Assembly (NCBI RefSeq): GCF_000717715.1
Contig: NZ_JOAI01000041.1
Location: forward strand, 15,740 to 79,739
From: Streptomyces sp. NRRL B-24484
Lineage (GTDB): Bacteria > Actinomycetota > Actinomycetes > Streptomycetales > Streptomycetaceae
DNA: 64,000 nucleotides
Reading direction: 5' to 3'
Every line of letters begins with the position of its first letter. Within the stretch, counting starts at the first letter, position 1. The notes below the pieces were generated by a model that was not told the origin of the DNA, did no database searches, and saw only the letters and a program-made list of their open reading frames with translations. Of this stretch, positions 50,577 through 58,607 are shown in pieces. A program made the translations under genes and the position numbers.

Positions 50577-53194
50577 CGCCGCCCCGCCTTCTGCAGCGAC
50601 GCCGCCCGGCCGACCCCCGTGAGGCCCGGCCGCGGCGACCGCTGCTGCGGCGTGCCGCCAGGAGTGGTGAAGATGCCGTCGGTCAGGCGCTCCACCTCGG
50701 GCACGACGACCTTGATCCGGCCGATACGGCCGTGGGAGTCGCGCAGCAGCATCTCGCCTGCCCGGTCCTTGACACCGGCGGGCGACAGGCCGGAGGTGAC
50801 GGTCTGCACCAGAGCCTCGTCCTCGGCGGGCAGCCCCACCAGTTCCAGGCCCCGGCGGGCCATGGCCTGGTCACTGGTGCGCGCCAGCAGCCGGTAGGTG
50901 ATCAGGCCGCGCACCGTCTCGTTACCCAGATCGTTCGCGTCGTGGCCGCCGAGCATCATCCCGGCCCAGTGCTTGCGGCCGTCGTGGGCGATCTCCTCGA
51001 CCAGCGCGTGGCCCTCACCGCTGGACGTCAGCCAGTAGCACTCGTCCATGACGATCGCGGCGAACCGGCGGGCGTCCGCGAAGGCGATGTGCCGCGACAG
51101 CGCCGCGACCAGGTACAGCACCGCGCGGCCGATCAGCGCCTCGACCGGCTGCATCCGCATCAGGTCCGGGTTGGTCAGCGCGGCCTTCAGCGGCAGCGTC
51201 AGACCGGCGGTCGTGAAAACGACCATGTCGGCCGTCAGGTTGGTCAGGTCGAGAGCCGGCAGCGACGGGTCGAAGACCATCGCCGCGAGCGGGTTCTCCG
51301 CAATGACCCGCAGCAGGTTGAGGACACCGGCCGCCTCCTCGCCGTGCACACCGCCCTCGGCGGCGATCGACGCCACCTCCTGCAGCACCCGCGCCATGCT
51401 CGGCTCCGCAGAGGCGGCCGCGGCCTTCACCGCGCGGCTGATCACCGCGCCCTGCTCGGTCACCGGCCCGAGGTTCAGCTGCAGCGTCAGGTACGACAGT
51501 GCGGCGGCCTCCCCGGCGGCCCTCGGCAGCACCCGCAGTGGGTCGATGCTGCGCTGGGCATGCGCGGCGTCCACCACCTGGCAACGGCCCGCGGCGGCGG
51601 CCCGGGCGAACGACGCCCACTCCTTCAGCGGGGTCCGGTCGATCACCACGGCCCGGTGCCCGCGGTCCACCAGCTGCGACGTCAGCAGCTTCAGCGCCAC
51701 CGACTTGCCGCTGCCCAGGTCACCGATCACCGCCAGAGACGCCGCCGTGTTGCGCAGCGGCGCACCCGCGAGGTCGAGCAGCACCGGCCGCGCCGTGCCC
51801 ACGTCCAGGCTCAGCCCCAGCATCGGACCCGCGGCATCGCCGATGTCACTGCCCGTCAGCAGCCCGTTGAGCGCGAAGTCCTCCGACAGCTGGAACTGGG
51901 TGACCTCCCGCGCCCGCAGCGCCGGCCCCGACGCGGGCAGCCCCAGCGAGAACAGCCGCTCCTGCCCGCCGTACGGGCGGATCGCCCGGTAGCTCGCCCC
52001 CGACAGGCGGGCCTTCAGATCCCGCGCCCGCGCGTCGCACGTCTGCGCATCCGGGCCCCACACGGTCAGCACGGTGCGGGACTGCACCTCGCACTCCACC
52101 GCGGTCCGGCCCAGCCGGGCGTCCTGCTCACCCAGCACGTCCACCGACGTGCCGATCGTGTCCGGCGCCCCGGACGGGTGAGCCGCCCACTGGTCGGCCT
52201 GGTCGACCAGCTCCGCGCGCTTCTTGGCGATCGCCCGCTTGGCCTTCGCCGAGTCCACGATCGTCAGGTCCAGCACCGCGTCCACCGGGTACGGCAGCTG
52301 CTCCAGCTGCGCCAGGATGTCCGCCGCCTCCTGCGACACCGCCTCCGGGATCTCCTCCAGCGCCAGGTGCGCCTGATAGCCGAAGCCGTCCTCGGTCTCC
52401 ACCTGCAGCCACAGCCGCCGAAAGCCCGGACCGCCCACGCCCCCGCGCCGCCAGCCTCGGCCCGGGCCGCCCTCGGCCTCGGCCTCGTCGGCCGACGTCT
52501 CGACACCGCCCTCCAGCAGCCGTACCTGCCCCAGCTGGGCATACGACGGGCTGCGCAACACGGCACCCACCACCCGCCCATCCATCTGCCCGCCGGCCTC
52601 CGCCAGAGACAGCAGCGGCTCCGCCATGCCGCGGTGCACGGCGTGCTGGTGCAGCCACACAATCTCCGCAGCCCGCGCCGGCCGGATGTCCAGCCCACCG
52701 CCGAAGCCGTTCTCCACCTGCCGCGCCGCCGCCCGGAACGCCTGCACCTCGTGCACCGGCACCGGCGAAGCAGGCAGCCCCAGCTGCTCGCCCAGCTGCG
52801 CCCACAGGGCGCCGCGGGTCCTGGACCACTGGCCGCCGCGGCCCGCCGCCTTGAGGGGCACCGCCAGCCACACGGCCCGCCGGTGCATCTCCGCGCCCTT
52901 CAGCATGTCCAGGGACGCGAACACGGTTTCCGCAGCCGCGTCGTGGCGCGCCGCATCCAGGCCTTCGCGCATCCGCAGGCCGATCTCGCCAGCGTCCACC
53001 TGCGCGCACACCGAGTACAGCCGAGGCGAGCCGTCCAGCGAGCGGACCAGCGAGGTGATGCGCTCCAGCAGGGTGCGCCGCACCAGCTCCGAGGAGAACC
53101 GGCTGCCCTCCTGACCCAACCGCCAAAACCCCCAGACCGTGCCGGTCGCCGACCACACCAGGTGGCCGCTGACAGCCCTGATCGCCACCCTCAC
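50573..53194 (-). CDS. VirB4-like conjugation ATPase
   Basis: An 873-aa cytoplasmic/peripheral ATPase that energises T4SS assembly and transport. The N-terminal half is the VirB4-type alpha/beta domain; the motor follows with Walker A GDLGSGKSVALK near residue 490, then AVVIDRTPLKEW, Walker B FAAIVMDECYWLTSSGEGHALVEE near 715, and the VirB4/TraC hallmark HDGRKHWAGMMLGGHDANDLGNETVRGLITYRLL (Q/H-D box region). GTG 53194 overlaps the preceding stop (GTGA). This is the most confident member of the conjugation apparatus. Confidence 0.9.
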   Translation of the reverse strand: MRVAIRAVSGHLVWSATGTVWGFWRLGQEGSRFSSELVRRTLLERITSLVRSLDGSPRLYSVCAQVDAGEIGLRMREGLDAARHDAAAETVFASLDMLKGAEMHRRAVWLAVPLKAAGRGGQWSRTRGALWAQLGEQLGLPASPVPVHEVQAFRAAARQVENGFGGGLDIRPARAAEIVWLHQHAVHRGMAEPLLSLAEAGGQMDGRVVGAVLRSPSYAQLGQVRLLEGGVETSADEAEAEGGPGRGWRRGGVGGPGFRRLWLQVETEDGFGYQAHLALEEIPEAVSQEAADILAQLEQLPYPVDAVLDLTIVDSAKAKRAIAKKRAELVDQADQWAAHPSGAPDTIGTSVDVLGEQDARLGRTAVECEVQSRTVLTVWGPDAQTCDARARDLKARLSGASYRAIRPYGGQERLFSLGLPASGPALRAREVTQFQLSEDFALNGLLTGSDIGDAAGPMLGLSLDVGTARPVLLDLAGAPLRNTAASLAVIGDLGSGKSVALKLLTSQLVDRGHRAVVIDRTPLKEWASFARAAAAGRCQVVDAAHAQRSIDPLRVLPRAAGEAAALSYLTLQLNLGPVTEQGAVISRAVKAAAASAEPSMARVLQEVASIAAEGGVHGEEAAGVLNLLRVIAENPLAAMVFDPSLPALDLTNLTADMVVFTTAGLTLPLKAALTNPDLMRMQPVEALIGRAVLYLVAALSRHIAFADARRFAAIVMDECYWLTSSGEGHALVEEIAHDGRKHWAGMMLGGHDANDLGNETVRGLITYRLLARTSDQAMARRGLELVGLPAEDEALVQTVTSGLSPAGVKDRAGEMLLRDSHGRIGRIKVVVPEVERLTDGIFTTPGGTPQQRSPRPGLTGVGRAASLQKAGRR

Positions 53195-53841
53195 TGGTGA
53201 TCCCTCCTTGTTTCGCTCGTCTGTGCCGCGCCTGCCGCGGCGAGCATCTTCTGCAGGGGCGTCAGCTCCGGCCCCGCCTGCGGACGCTTGTCCGCCGCGG
53301 TTCTCGGCGCCGGGCGAGACCGTTCCTGCTTCCTGCGAGAAGCCGGTGCGGCCTGTGCCCTCGGCACCCGGACCGCTGCCGGTTCTGCCTCCGCTGTCCG
53401 GGCCGCTGCCGGTGCGGGAACCGGCGCCTTCTGCTGGACGGGTGTGTCCTGCGCGTCCCACTCCTCGATGCGGAATCCGCCCGAGAGCAGCACCGGCCGC
53501 ATGGCGCCCGCCCGCCGCCCTCCGATACGCCCGCTGCGCGGTGCAGCGGTGGCCGACAGCGCGTCCAGCAGCAGCGGCAGCGGAGAGCGGCCTGCGATCC
53601 TCGAGTGCCGCACCGCCCAGATCGACAGCCCCCACGCCGCAACCGGCACCGGGCCCGCTACCGGCAGCCACCACTGCGCCGTCTTGATCAGGAAGAACCC
53701 CCCGACCGCGGCGACCGCCAGCTGCGCCGGCGTGTAGGGGCCCATCGGGATCCGCCAGTCCCCGAGCCGGCCCAGCACCCACGGGTGGCGCCGGGCCCGG
53801 GTGTAGGAGCGGCCGACCCTGGGCCGGGCGGCACTACTCAC
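53191..53841 (-). CDS. VirB3-like/SCO6880-type membrane protein
   Basis: A 216-aa protein. Residues about 40-75 are two closely spaced membrane helices (QLAVAAVGGFFLIKTAQWWLP, GPVPVAAWGLSIWAV), the simple VirB3 layout; the C-terminus is long, Ala/Pro/Arg-rich and cytosolic (ASRRKQERSRPAPRTAADK). GTG 53841 overlaps the upstream stop (GTGA). Sits directly before the VirB4 gene, where VirB3 is usually encoded. Call based on topology and position, not on sequence identity. Confidence 0.65.
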   Translation of the reverse strand: MSSAARPRVGRSYTRARRHPWVLGRLGDWRIPMGPYTPAQLAVAAVGGFFLIKTAQWWLPVAGPVPVAAWGLSIWAVRHSRIAGRSPLPLLLDALSATAAPRSGRIGGRRAGAMRPVLLSGGFRIEEWDAQDTPVQQKAPVPAPAAARTAEAEPAAVRVPRAQAAPASRRKQERSRPAPRTAADKRPQAGPELTPLQKMLAAAGAAQTSETRRDHQ

Positions 53842-54158
53842 AGCCGGCCCTGGAAGACCGCCGGCATCCGCGGCGCTCCCTGGAAGTCGGTCGGCGTGGT
53901 GTTCGACTGCTGCCCCGGGTTCTTGAACTCGGAGTTGAACATCTGCTCGATGCTGTAGCGGCCGGAGAAGATGGCCAGGCACAACACCAGGCCGATCGCG
54001 CCGCCGATGGCCGCCTTGATGCTCATCCGCCGGATCGCCTGCAGGATGAGAATCCCGGTCAGCGCGGCGATCAGCAGCTTCGCCGTCCAGTCGACGAGCG
54101 CCGTCGCCCAGTAGTCGCCGAAGTTCTTGAAGGCACCCGCCAGCATGACGTCACGCAT
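53838..54158 (-). CDS. Small two-helix conjugation membrane protein (VirB2-like?)
   Basis: A 106-aa protein with an amphipathic start (MRDVMLAGAFKNFGDYWATALVDW), then two membrane helices (LLIAALTGILILQAI, AAIGGAIGLVLCLAIFSG) and a hydrophilic tail with a Gln-rich end. Small size and helix pair would suit a VirB2/pilin-like or channel part. ATG shares one base with the TcpC stop (TGATG). No family assigned with certainty. Confidence 0.6.
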   Translation of the reverse strand: MRDVMLAGAFKNFGDYWATALVDWTAKLLIAALTGILILQAIRRMSIKAAIGGAIGLVLCLAIFSGRYSIEQMFNSEFKNPGQQSNTTPTDFQGAPRMPAVFQGRL

Positions 54159-55243
54159 CAGCGCACTCCCGCCGAGGTCGAAGGAACAGAGGAAGGGGAC
54201 GAGAGAGGGGAAGACGAGGAAGGGGTCGGGGCGAGTGCAGCCACTTCCCAGCGGCCAGCCCGGGCCCGCAGCCGCAGCGGATACGCCAGCGGCCACGACC
54301 CGCTCACGTCCTTGGCCTTCACTCGCGCCAGGACCTCGACAACCGCACCGTCGGCCGGCTGTCCCGGCACCTCCGCCTTCGACGCCAGGCCGGTCAGTTC
54401 GACCGACCGGTAGACCGCACCCGGAGCCGGCACCTTCACCCCGGGCGCCAGGTACCTCGCGCTCTCACCGACGCCCGTCAGGTACGCCTGCAGGTACTCC
54501 GTCACCGCCTGGCGCAGCGCCCCGGGCGACACCTCCACCCCGTAGGCGTCGGCACCCGGCCCGGCGGACAGCGCTCCGGGGCCGGCAACCTGGGCCGGCG
54601 GCGCCGACACCACCAGCGCATCCGGCACCCCGCCGGACCCGTTCGCGCGGACCATCTCCACCGGCACCGCGAAGTACCGCACAACCGGCACCCCGTCCTC
54701 CGGGCTCTGCGCATCCCGCCGCGGCGAAGCCTGCGCACGCGCACCATCCGGCGCATCGGCCTGCGCAGCGCCCTGCGCATGCGCGGCCGGGACCACCATC
54801 TGCGCGGCCACCGTCACCAGCCATGCGCGTCCGCCCAGCGGCGTACTGCGCACCGCCACCACCCGCCCCACCGCAGCCCGCGCATGCGCATCCGCGTCCG
54901 GCTCCGGCAACTCCACGCCCGGCGCCATCGCGCGCAGCTGCGCAGCCAGAGGAGAGGACGCGTTGCTGCGCAGCCACAGGTCGACGAAGACCTCCGCGTA
55001 GCCGGTCGGCGGCGCAATCACGTTCGGGGTGGACGCCACCACCGGCGCCGGGCCCTCGGCTGCGGCGCCCGGAACGGCGATCGCCGCGGCCAGCGCGAGC
55101 GGGCCGCTGGCCACCGCGGCCCACACAGCCCAGCGGACCAGCACGTACCTGCGCTGGGCCTGGCGAAGGCCGGAGGCCGAGGCCGCTGGCCTCGCACCGT
55201 CCGGGTCCGGAGCCTTCGGGCGCCGGGAGAGAAAGGGACTCAT
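54158..55243 (-). CDS. TcpC-like conjugation protein (VirB8 family)
   Basis: A 361-aa bitopic protein, first gene of the transfer operon. Membrane helix at about 37-58 (VRWAVWAAVASGPLALAAAIAV), then two extracytoplasmic NTF2-like domains: the first from about 80 (TGYAEVFVDLWLRSNASSPLAAQLRAMAP), the second from about 240 (SPGALRQAVTEYLQAYLTGV ... VYRSVELTGLASKAEVPGQ ... GRWEVAAL). TcpC/ConjugTn TcpC proteins are VirB8 equivalents that scaffold the channel. ATG 55243 after GGAGG. CCTTGATGGCC repeats begin 50 nt upstream. Its second domain is clearly related to the soluble protein encoded at 60435. The first domain's linker is coded partly by TGCGCA repeats. Confidence 0.82.
   Translation of the reverse strand: MSPFLSRRPKAPDPDGARPAASASGLRQAQRRYVLVRWAVWAAVASGPLALAAAIAVPGAAAEGPAPVVASTPNVIAPPTGYAEVFVDLWLRSNASSPLAAQLRAMAPGVELPEPDADAHARAAVGRVVAVRSTPLGGRAWLVTVAAQMVVPAAHAQGAAQADAPDGARAQASPRRDAQSPEDGVPVVRYFAVPVEMVRANGSGGVPDALVVSAPPAQVAGPGALSAGPGADAYGVEVSPGALRQAVTEYLQAYLTGVGESARYLAPGVKVPAPGAVYRSVELTGLASKAEVPGQPADGAVVEVLARVKAKDVSGSWPLAYPLRLRARAGRWEVAALAPTPSSSSPLSSPSSVPSTSAGVR
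54700..54985. repeat. TGCGCA-rich cluster, locus 4 (inside the TcpC-like gene)
   Basis: About eight TGCGCA units and several GCGCATCGG/GCATGCGC variants inside the region encoding the linker and parts of the first NTF2 domain (encoded as AHAQGAAQADAPDGARAQASP). The same hexamer is rare elsewhere in the operon. Confidence 0.6.
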
Positions 55244-55293
55244 CGGGTCCTCCTGGTCTCAGCGGATCTGCTGACGACCGAGAGAACCCCCAC

Positions 55294-55590
55294 GACCTTG
55301 ACCGGAACCTTGATGATCAAGCCGCGGGAAGTAACTGATCCATAACATCGGCCATCAAGGTGGCCTAACCGCTCTGACCTGCGGCATCAAGGTTCACCTC
55401 CGCACCCGAAAGCCCACCTTGACGGCCTGTCCGGCCGACCTTGACGGCTCCAGTGGCGACCGGACAGGCGCCAGAGCGGCAACCTTGACGGCCACCAAGA
55501 AGCCTTGCCGTGCCACCCCCGGCAACCTTGATGGCCCAGCTGGCGCGGCACGGCAACCTTGATGACTCCTCAGCCTCAACCTTGATGGCC
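55294..55590. repeat. Iteron-like array of (A/C)ACCTTGA(T/C)GGCC
   Basis: About ten copies in 300 bp, most in plus orientation (near 55305, 55413, 55435, 55478, 55521, 55551, 55575), two inverted (55350, 55383), spaced about 22-47 nt. Consensus GGCAACCTTGATGGCC. They lie upstream of the TcpC operon. No gene in this segment. Confidence 0.75.
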
Positions 55591-55748
55591 CAGGCCACGG
55601 GCCCGCCCCGCGTCCAGCTGCCGATCCGGTCGCACTCACCGTGTGGCGGCTAGCGCGCGCCCTCACCCTCGGACAGATCGCGGCCTGCCGCTCTGAGACG
55701 TTCCTGTGCGCACCGGCAACCGGTGTCGGCCACCGACCGCTCCTCTGC

Positions 55749-55802
55749 GCAGCCGCAGCCGCAGCCGCAGCCGCAGCCGCAGCCGCAGCCGCAGCCGCAG
55801 CC
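55749..55802. repeat. (GCAGCC)9 hexanucleotide tandem repeat
   Basis: Nine perfect copies of GCAGCC (54 bp), followed by GCTGCTGCTGCGCA. Perfect tandem hexamers are prone to length variation by slippage. It separates the iteron array from a TGCGCA cluster. Confidence 0.9.
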
Positions 55803-55846
55803 GCTGCTGCTGCGCACCGCCTCGTCGGGCGGGCGTGCCGGACCCG

Positions 55847-56010
55847 CGCATGCGCATGCGATGCCGCCCGGCACCGGACTCCCGGCGCATGCGCATGGGC
55901 TGCGCGTGCACATCCGCGATGCGCAGCCCATGCGCATGCGCACCTGCCGAGTACCGCGATCATGCGCATGCGCGCCCTGCTGCTGCCGAGGCTGTTGCGC
56001 ATGCGCGTCG
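55847..56010. repeat. TGCGCA-rich cluster, locus 5
   Basis: About ten TGCGCA units, many as GCGCATGCGCATG, in a non-coding segment just after the hexamer tract. It is the densest such cluster together with the one at 22.9-23.2 kb. Confidence 0.7.
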
Positions 56011-56042
56011 GTCAGGGAGGCGGCCGGCCAGCTTGCAGGACA

Positions 56043-56133
56043 CCCATCAAGGAAGGCGCCCGAACCTTGATCAACACAGTTACGGGTTCGTTATTTTTCG
56101 CTCCTTGATCAGCAAGCTCCACGTCAAGGCACC
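56043..56133. repeat. Second group of CCTTGAT(C/G) repeats
   Basis: Four degenerate copies: inverted at 56043 (CCCATCAAGG), plus at 56061 (CGAACCTTGATCAAC) and 56101 (CTCCTTGATCAGC), inverted at about 56120 (ACGTCAAGGC). They precede the gene at 56177 by 44-134 nt and share the core with the 55.3-kb array. Confidence 0.6.
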
Positions 56134-56176
56134 CGGGGTTTCCTCATGCGACCACCCCGCCGACCCGGAGGCCGAG

Positions 56177-56869
56177 ATGCCCGCACTCCCACCCACAGGA
56201 CAAGCCCACCTCGCGCTCACCGCCCTCGCCTACCTCGCCGCGGGGGCAGCACACCTCGCCGAGACTGGCTGGACCCCGGCCGGGTTTCAGCGCGAGATCG
56301 GGCCCGGCGGCCGCGCCCAGGTCCTCGCCGTACTCGCCTGGATCGTGGCCGTCATCCTGTGGCCCGTCCCTGCTCTGCGCCGCCACGGGAAGAAGGCCCG
56401 CGCCGCTCGCCAGCTGGCGCCGCGACCGGCAGCCGAGGACACCACCTTCCCGCCCCGGCCCACAGTGGCACCCCAAGCGCCACTGTGGGCTCGCCTGGAG
56501 CGCTCCGACATTGCCCGTGCTGCCGTCCAGCAGCGCACGACCGACGCCCTGCGCCGAGCCTCGGATCACCTGGACCACATCACCGAGGCCTTCGGCGCCG
56601 ACCACCCCTACACCGTCGAAGCCCTGGAGATCCTCGCCCACACCCTGGTCCTGGCTGGTGGGCACCGCCGCCGCATCCTCGGTCTCTACCTGGAGGCCGC
56701 CGACCGGCAGCGCCGCTGCGAGCTCCTCGCCGACCCCGACGCCGTTCCCGCGCTCGGCGATGCCGCGCGCCGAATCCTGGAGCCCCGCACCATGGCCGCA
56801 GCCATCAGCTCCCACACCGAACTTCCTGCCGGAGCCGGCGGGCACGGTCGGACCGGGGGTGTCCGATGA
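56177..56869 (+). CDS. Hypothetical membrane-associated protein (230 aa)
   Basis: Two hydrophobic segments near the start (HLALTALAYLAAGAAHLAETG, VLAVLAWIVAVILWPVPAL) are followed by a soluble helical domain with a conserved-looking segment (SDHLDHITEAFGADHPYTVEALEILAHTLVLAGGHRRRILGLYLEAADRQR). ATG 56177 after GGAGG. The stop overlaps the start of the wHTH gene (ATGA). Function unknown; coupling implies a role in replication or membrane tethering of the Rep-like protein (inference). Confidence 0.65.
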   Translation: MPALPPTGQAHLALTALAYLAAGAAHLAETGWTPAGFQREIGPGGRAQVLAVLAWIVAVILWPVPALRRHGKKARAARQLAPRPAAEDTTFPPRPTVAPQAPLWARLERSDIARAAVQQRTTDALRRASDHLDHITEAFGADHPYTVEALEILAHTLVLAGGHRRRILGLYLEAADRQRRCELLADPDAVPALGDAARRILEPRTMAAAISSHTELPAGAGGHGRTGGVR

Positions 56870-58044
56870 GCCTCAAGCCGGAAGTTCGGCGCGGCGGCAA
56901 CCTGCCGTTCGGCATGGTCGCCAACTGCTGGATGTGCGACCCGCGCTACTCGACCAACGCCCGCACCCTCTACGGCATCCTCGTCTCCTACGCGGACACC
57001 CAGGCGCGCAACACCGCGATGGGCCACCCCTACCGCCGCGAACTCGCCCGCCAGCTTGGTGCCAGCCTCTCCACCCTCGACCGCACCCTGGACGAGATGG
57101 AGGTCGCCGGGATGGTGACCGTCGAGGAGCGGCCCGACCCGGACAACCCGAGCCACCACGACGCGAACATCTACCACCTCCACGACGCCGGCGTGCTCTG
57201 GCAGGGCGCCACCCCATGGATCGACCCGCTCCCCCCCGGCGTGAAGGCCGCGGACATCGCCAAGCAGCGCACCGAAGAACGCCGCAAGGCCAAGCGCGAG
57301 GCCGGCATCCAGCGCCGCGGCGGCGTCCCCAAGGGCGTCAGCACGAAGGCGATGAACAAGGCCAGGACCGAGGGGGGTAGCAGCACGGGTGCTGCCACCC
57401 CCAGCAGCACCGGTGCTGCCAGGGTGGCAGCACCCGTGCTGCCCTATATCTATAACCCTGTCCACAACCCTGATCGAGACGCCTCCCGCACGGCCGAAGG
57501 CCAAGTGACGGGTGGCTTCGCACGCGCACGCGAGCGCGAACAGCTCGCCGCCCCCAACGGCACCACCCCCGGCGGCTACGCCGCGTCTCCCAGGCCCAAA
57601 ACCATCCGCACCAAGCCCGCCCGCCCGCTGCCGGGCGAGAAGGAGGCGTACGAGATCCTCGACGCACTCGGACTGTGGGAACGCGGCCGCACCCCGAAGA
57701 TGATCCGCGACCGCGTCCGCGACCTCCTCAAGGCCGGCCGCACACCCCGGCACGTCCTCAACCGCGTCAACACCGGCTGGTACCGGGCCCAGGGACCCGA
57801 GCGACTGCTCCTGCCCGAGGGTGATCCGTACCGCATCAAGCGGCCCGTCGGCTTCCTCGCCACCATCCTGGAGATGGGGCACGACTGCGAGCTGCCCGAC
57901 TGCGAACTCGGGGTCATCCTGTCCACCGGCCGCGAGTGCTCCGCCTGCCGCTTCCAGGAAGCCGAACGTGCAGCCCGCCGGGCCGAGGCCAAGATCGACG
58001 CCGACCTGAAGGGCGACCGGCCCACCGAATCAGCACGGCACTGA
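56866..58044 (+). CDS. Winged-helix replication-type protein 2
   Basis: A 392-aa soluble protein. Residues about 20-95 are a DnaD/HTH_36-like winged helix of plasmid Rep proteins (CDPRYSTNARTLYGILVSYAD, PYRRELARQLGASLSTLDRTLDEMEVAGMVTVEER). The middle is basic (EERRKAKREAGIQRRGGVPKG) and low complexity (STGAATPSSTGAARV). A C-terminal region (YEILDALGLWERGRTPKMIRDRVRDLLKAGRTPRHVLNRVNTGW) resembles the helical part of replication initiators, ending with a Cys cluster (CELPDCELGVILSTGRECSACRF). Iteron-like repeats lie 0.7-1.6 kb upstream. A Rep/origin role is inferred; ATG 56866 is coupled to the preceding gene. Confidence 0.65.
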   Translation: MSLKPEVRRGGNLPFGMVANCWMCDPRYSTNARTLYGILVSYADTQARNTAMGHPYRRELARQLGASLSTLDRTLDEMEVAGMVTVEERPDPDNPSHHDANIYHLHDAGVLWQGATPWIDPLPPGVKAADIAKQRTEERRKAKREAGIQRRGGVPKGVSTKAMNKARTEGGSSTGAATPSSTGAARVAAPVLPYIYNPVHNPDRDASRTAEGQVTGGFARAREREQLAAPNGTTPGGYAASPRPKTIRTKPARPLPGEKEAYEILDALGLWERGRTPKMIRDRVRDLLKAGRTPRHVLNRVNTGWYRAQGPERLLLPEGDPYRIKRPVGFLATILEMGHDCELPDCELGVILSTGRECSACRFQEAERAARRAEAKIDADLKGDRPTESARH

Positions 58045-58077
58045 CACCCGCGGCCGCCGGCAGCCCGCTCCCCGCCC

Positions 58078-58527
58078 CTACGGAAGCTCGCGGTTCCACA
58101 GCTGCGGGCCGATCGCCGTCTGGACCCGCCTCTCAAGAGCCCGTGCCTCCTCCTTCGAGGACGTGACGGCCCAGCACAGCTCCACCTCGGCCCGCCGCAG
58201 CGCCGCCTTGGCCCACTCGGCCGCCCGCATCGCCCGGCCCGCCTCCACTTCGGCCAGCCGCACGCGCAGCCACTCCGGATCCGCGAGCGCCCGATCGAGG
58301 GCAGCCTCCCCGAGCCCCGAGGCCAAGCCGCCGGTGTACTTGCAGATCCGCCCGCGGATGCCGCTCCTGTCACTCGCACGCGGCCCCGCGCTGCCGACGT
58401 ACACCACCACGCGAGTGACGGCGGAGCGGGCCATGTATACGCCCGGCTGCCGCGGGGCCTGCAAACGGGCCTGCTCGACCGGCACCCACGGGGACCACGA
58501 TGCGAGCGCGGCCACAACCTCCTCCAC
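58078..58527 (-). CDS. GIY-YIG nuclease-like protein
   Basis: A 149-aa protein with a GIY-YIG-type core: PGVYMARSAVTRVVVYVGSAG (the G-x-Y ... Y-V-G pair) then SGIRGRICKYTGG with the conserved Arg, and a later Glu/Asn region (EARALERRVQTAIGPQLWNRE). GTG 58527 follows GGAGGG. It lies convergently to the wHTH gene and after a terminator, as a single unit. Standalone GIY-YIG proteins occur in phage, plasmids and repair; no specific target is evident. Confidence 0.65.
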   Translation of the reverse strand: MEEVVAALASWSPWVPVEQARLQAPRQPGVYMARSAVTRVVVYVGSAGPRASDRSGIRGRICKYTGGLASGLGEAALDRALADPEWLRVRLAEVEAGRAMRAAEWAKAALRRAEVELCWAVTSSKEEARALERRVQTAIGPQLWNRELP

Positions 58528-58552
58528 GCGACCCTCCTCTCCCAGACCAGAA

Positions 58553-58594
58553 CACGGGCGGGCCCGCTGCCGATCGGCAGCGGGCCCGCCCGTG
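58553..58594. terminator. 42-bp perfect palindrome terminator
   Basis: CACGGGCGGGCCCGCTGCCGA and its exact reverse complement meet at 58573/58574 with no loop. It lies just after the replication-relaxation gene stop (58608) and before the GIY-YIG gene start on the same strand. Confidence 0.7.
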
Positions 58595-58607
58595 CGTTGA
58601 CACGGCG

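Noticed and set aside
55294..55590. CRISPR array suspected from the CCTTGATGGCC repeats
   Set aside because: Repeats are too short (about 13-16 nt), occur in both orientations and have variable spacing; they fit iterons or operators.
55650..56002. Open frames encoding poly-Ala, poly-(Arg-Ser/Pro-Gln) or Cys-Gly repeats on both strands
   Set aside because: They are by-products of the GCAGCC tandem tract and TGCGCA repeats; all six frames are open, with no start signals.
56520..57460. tRNA or ribozyme suspected from paired segments in the wHTH region
   Set aside because: The region is an intact coding frame with consistent codon bias; the pairing is due to repeated GGTGCTGCCA codons (STGAA repeats).
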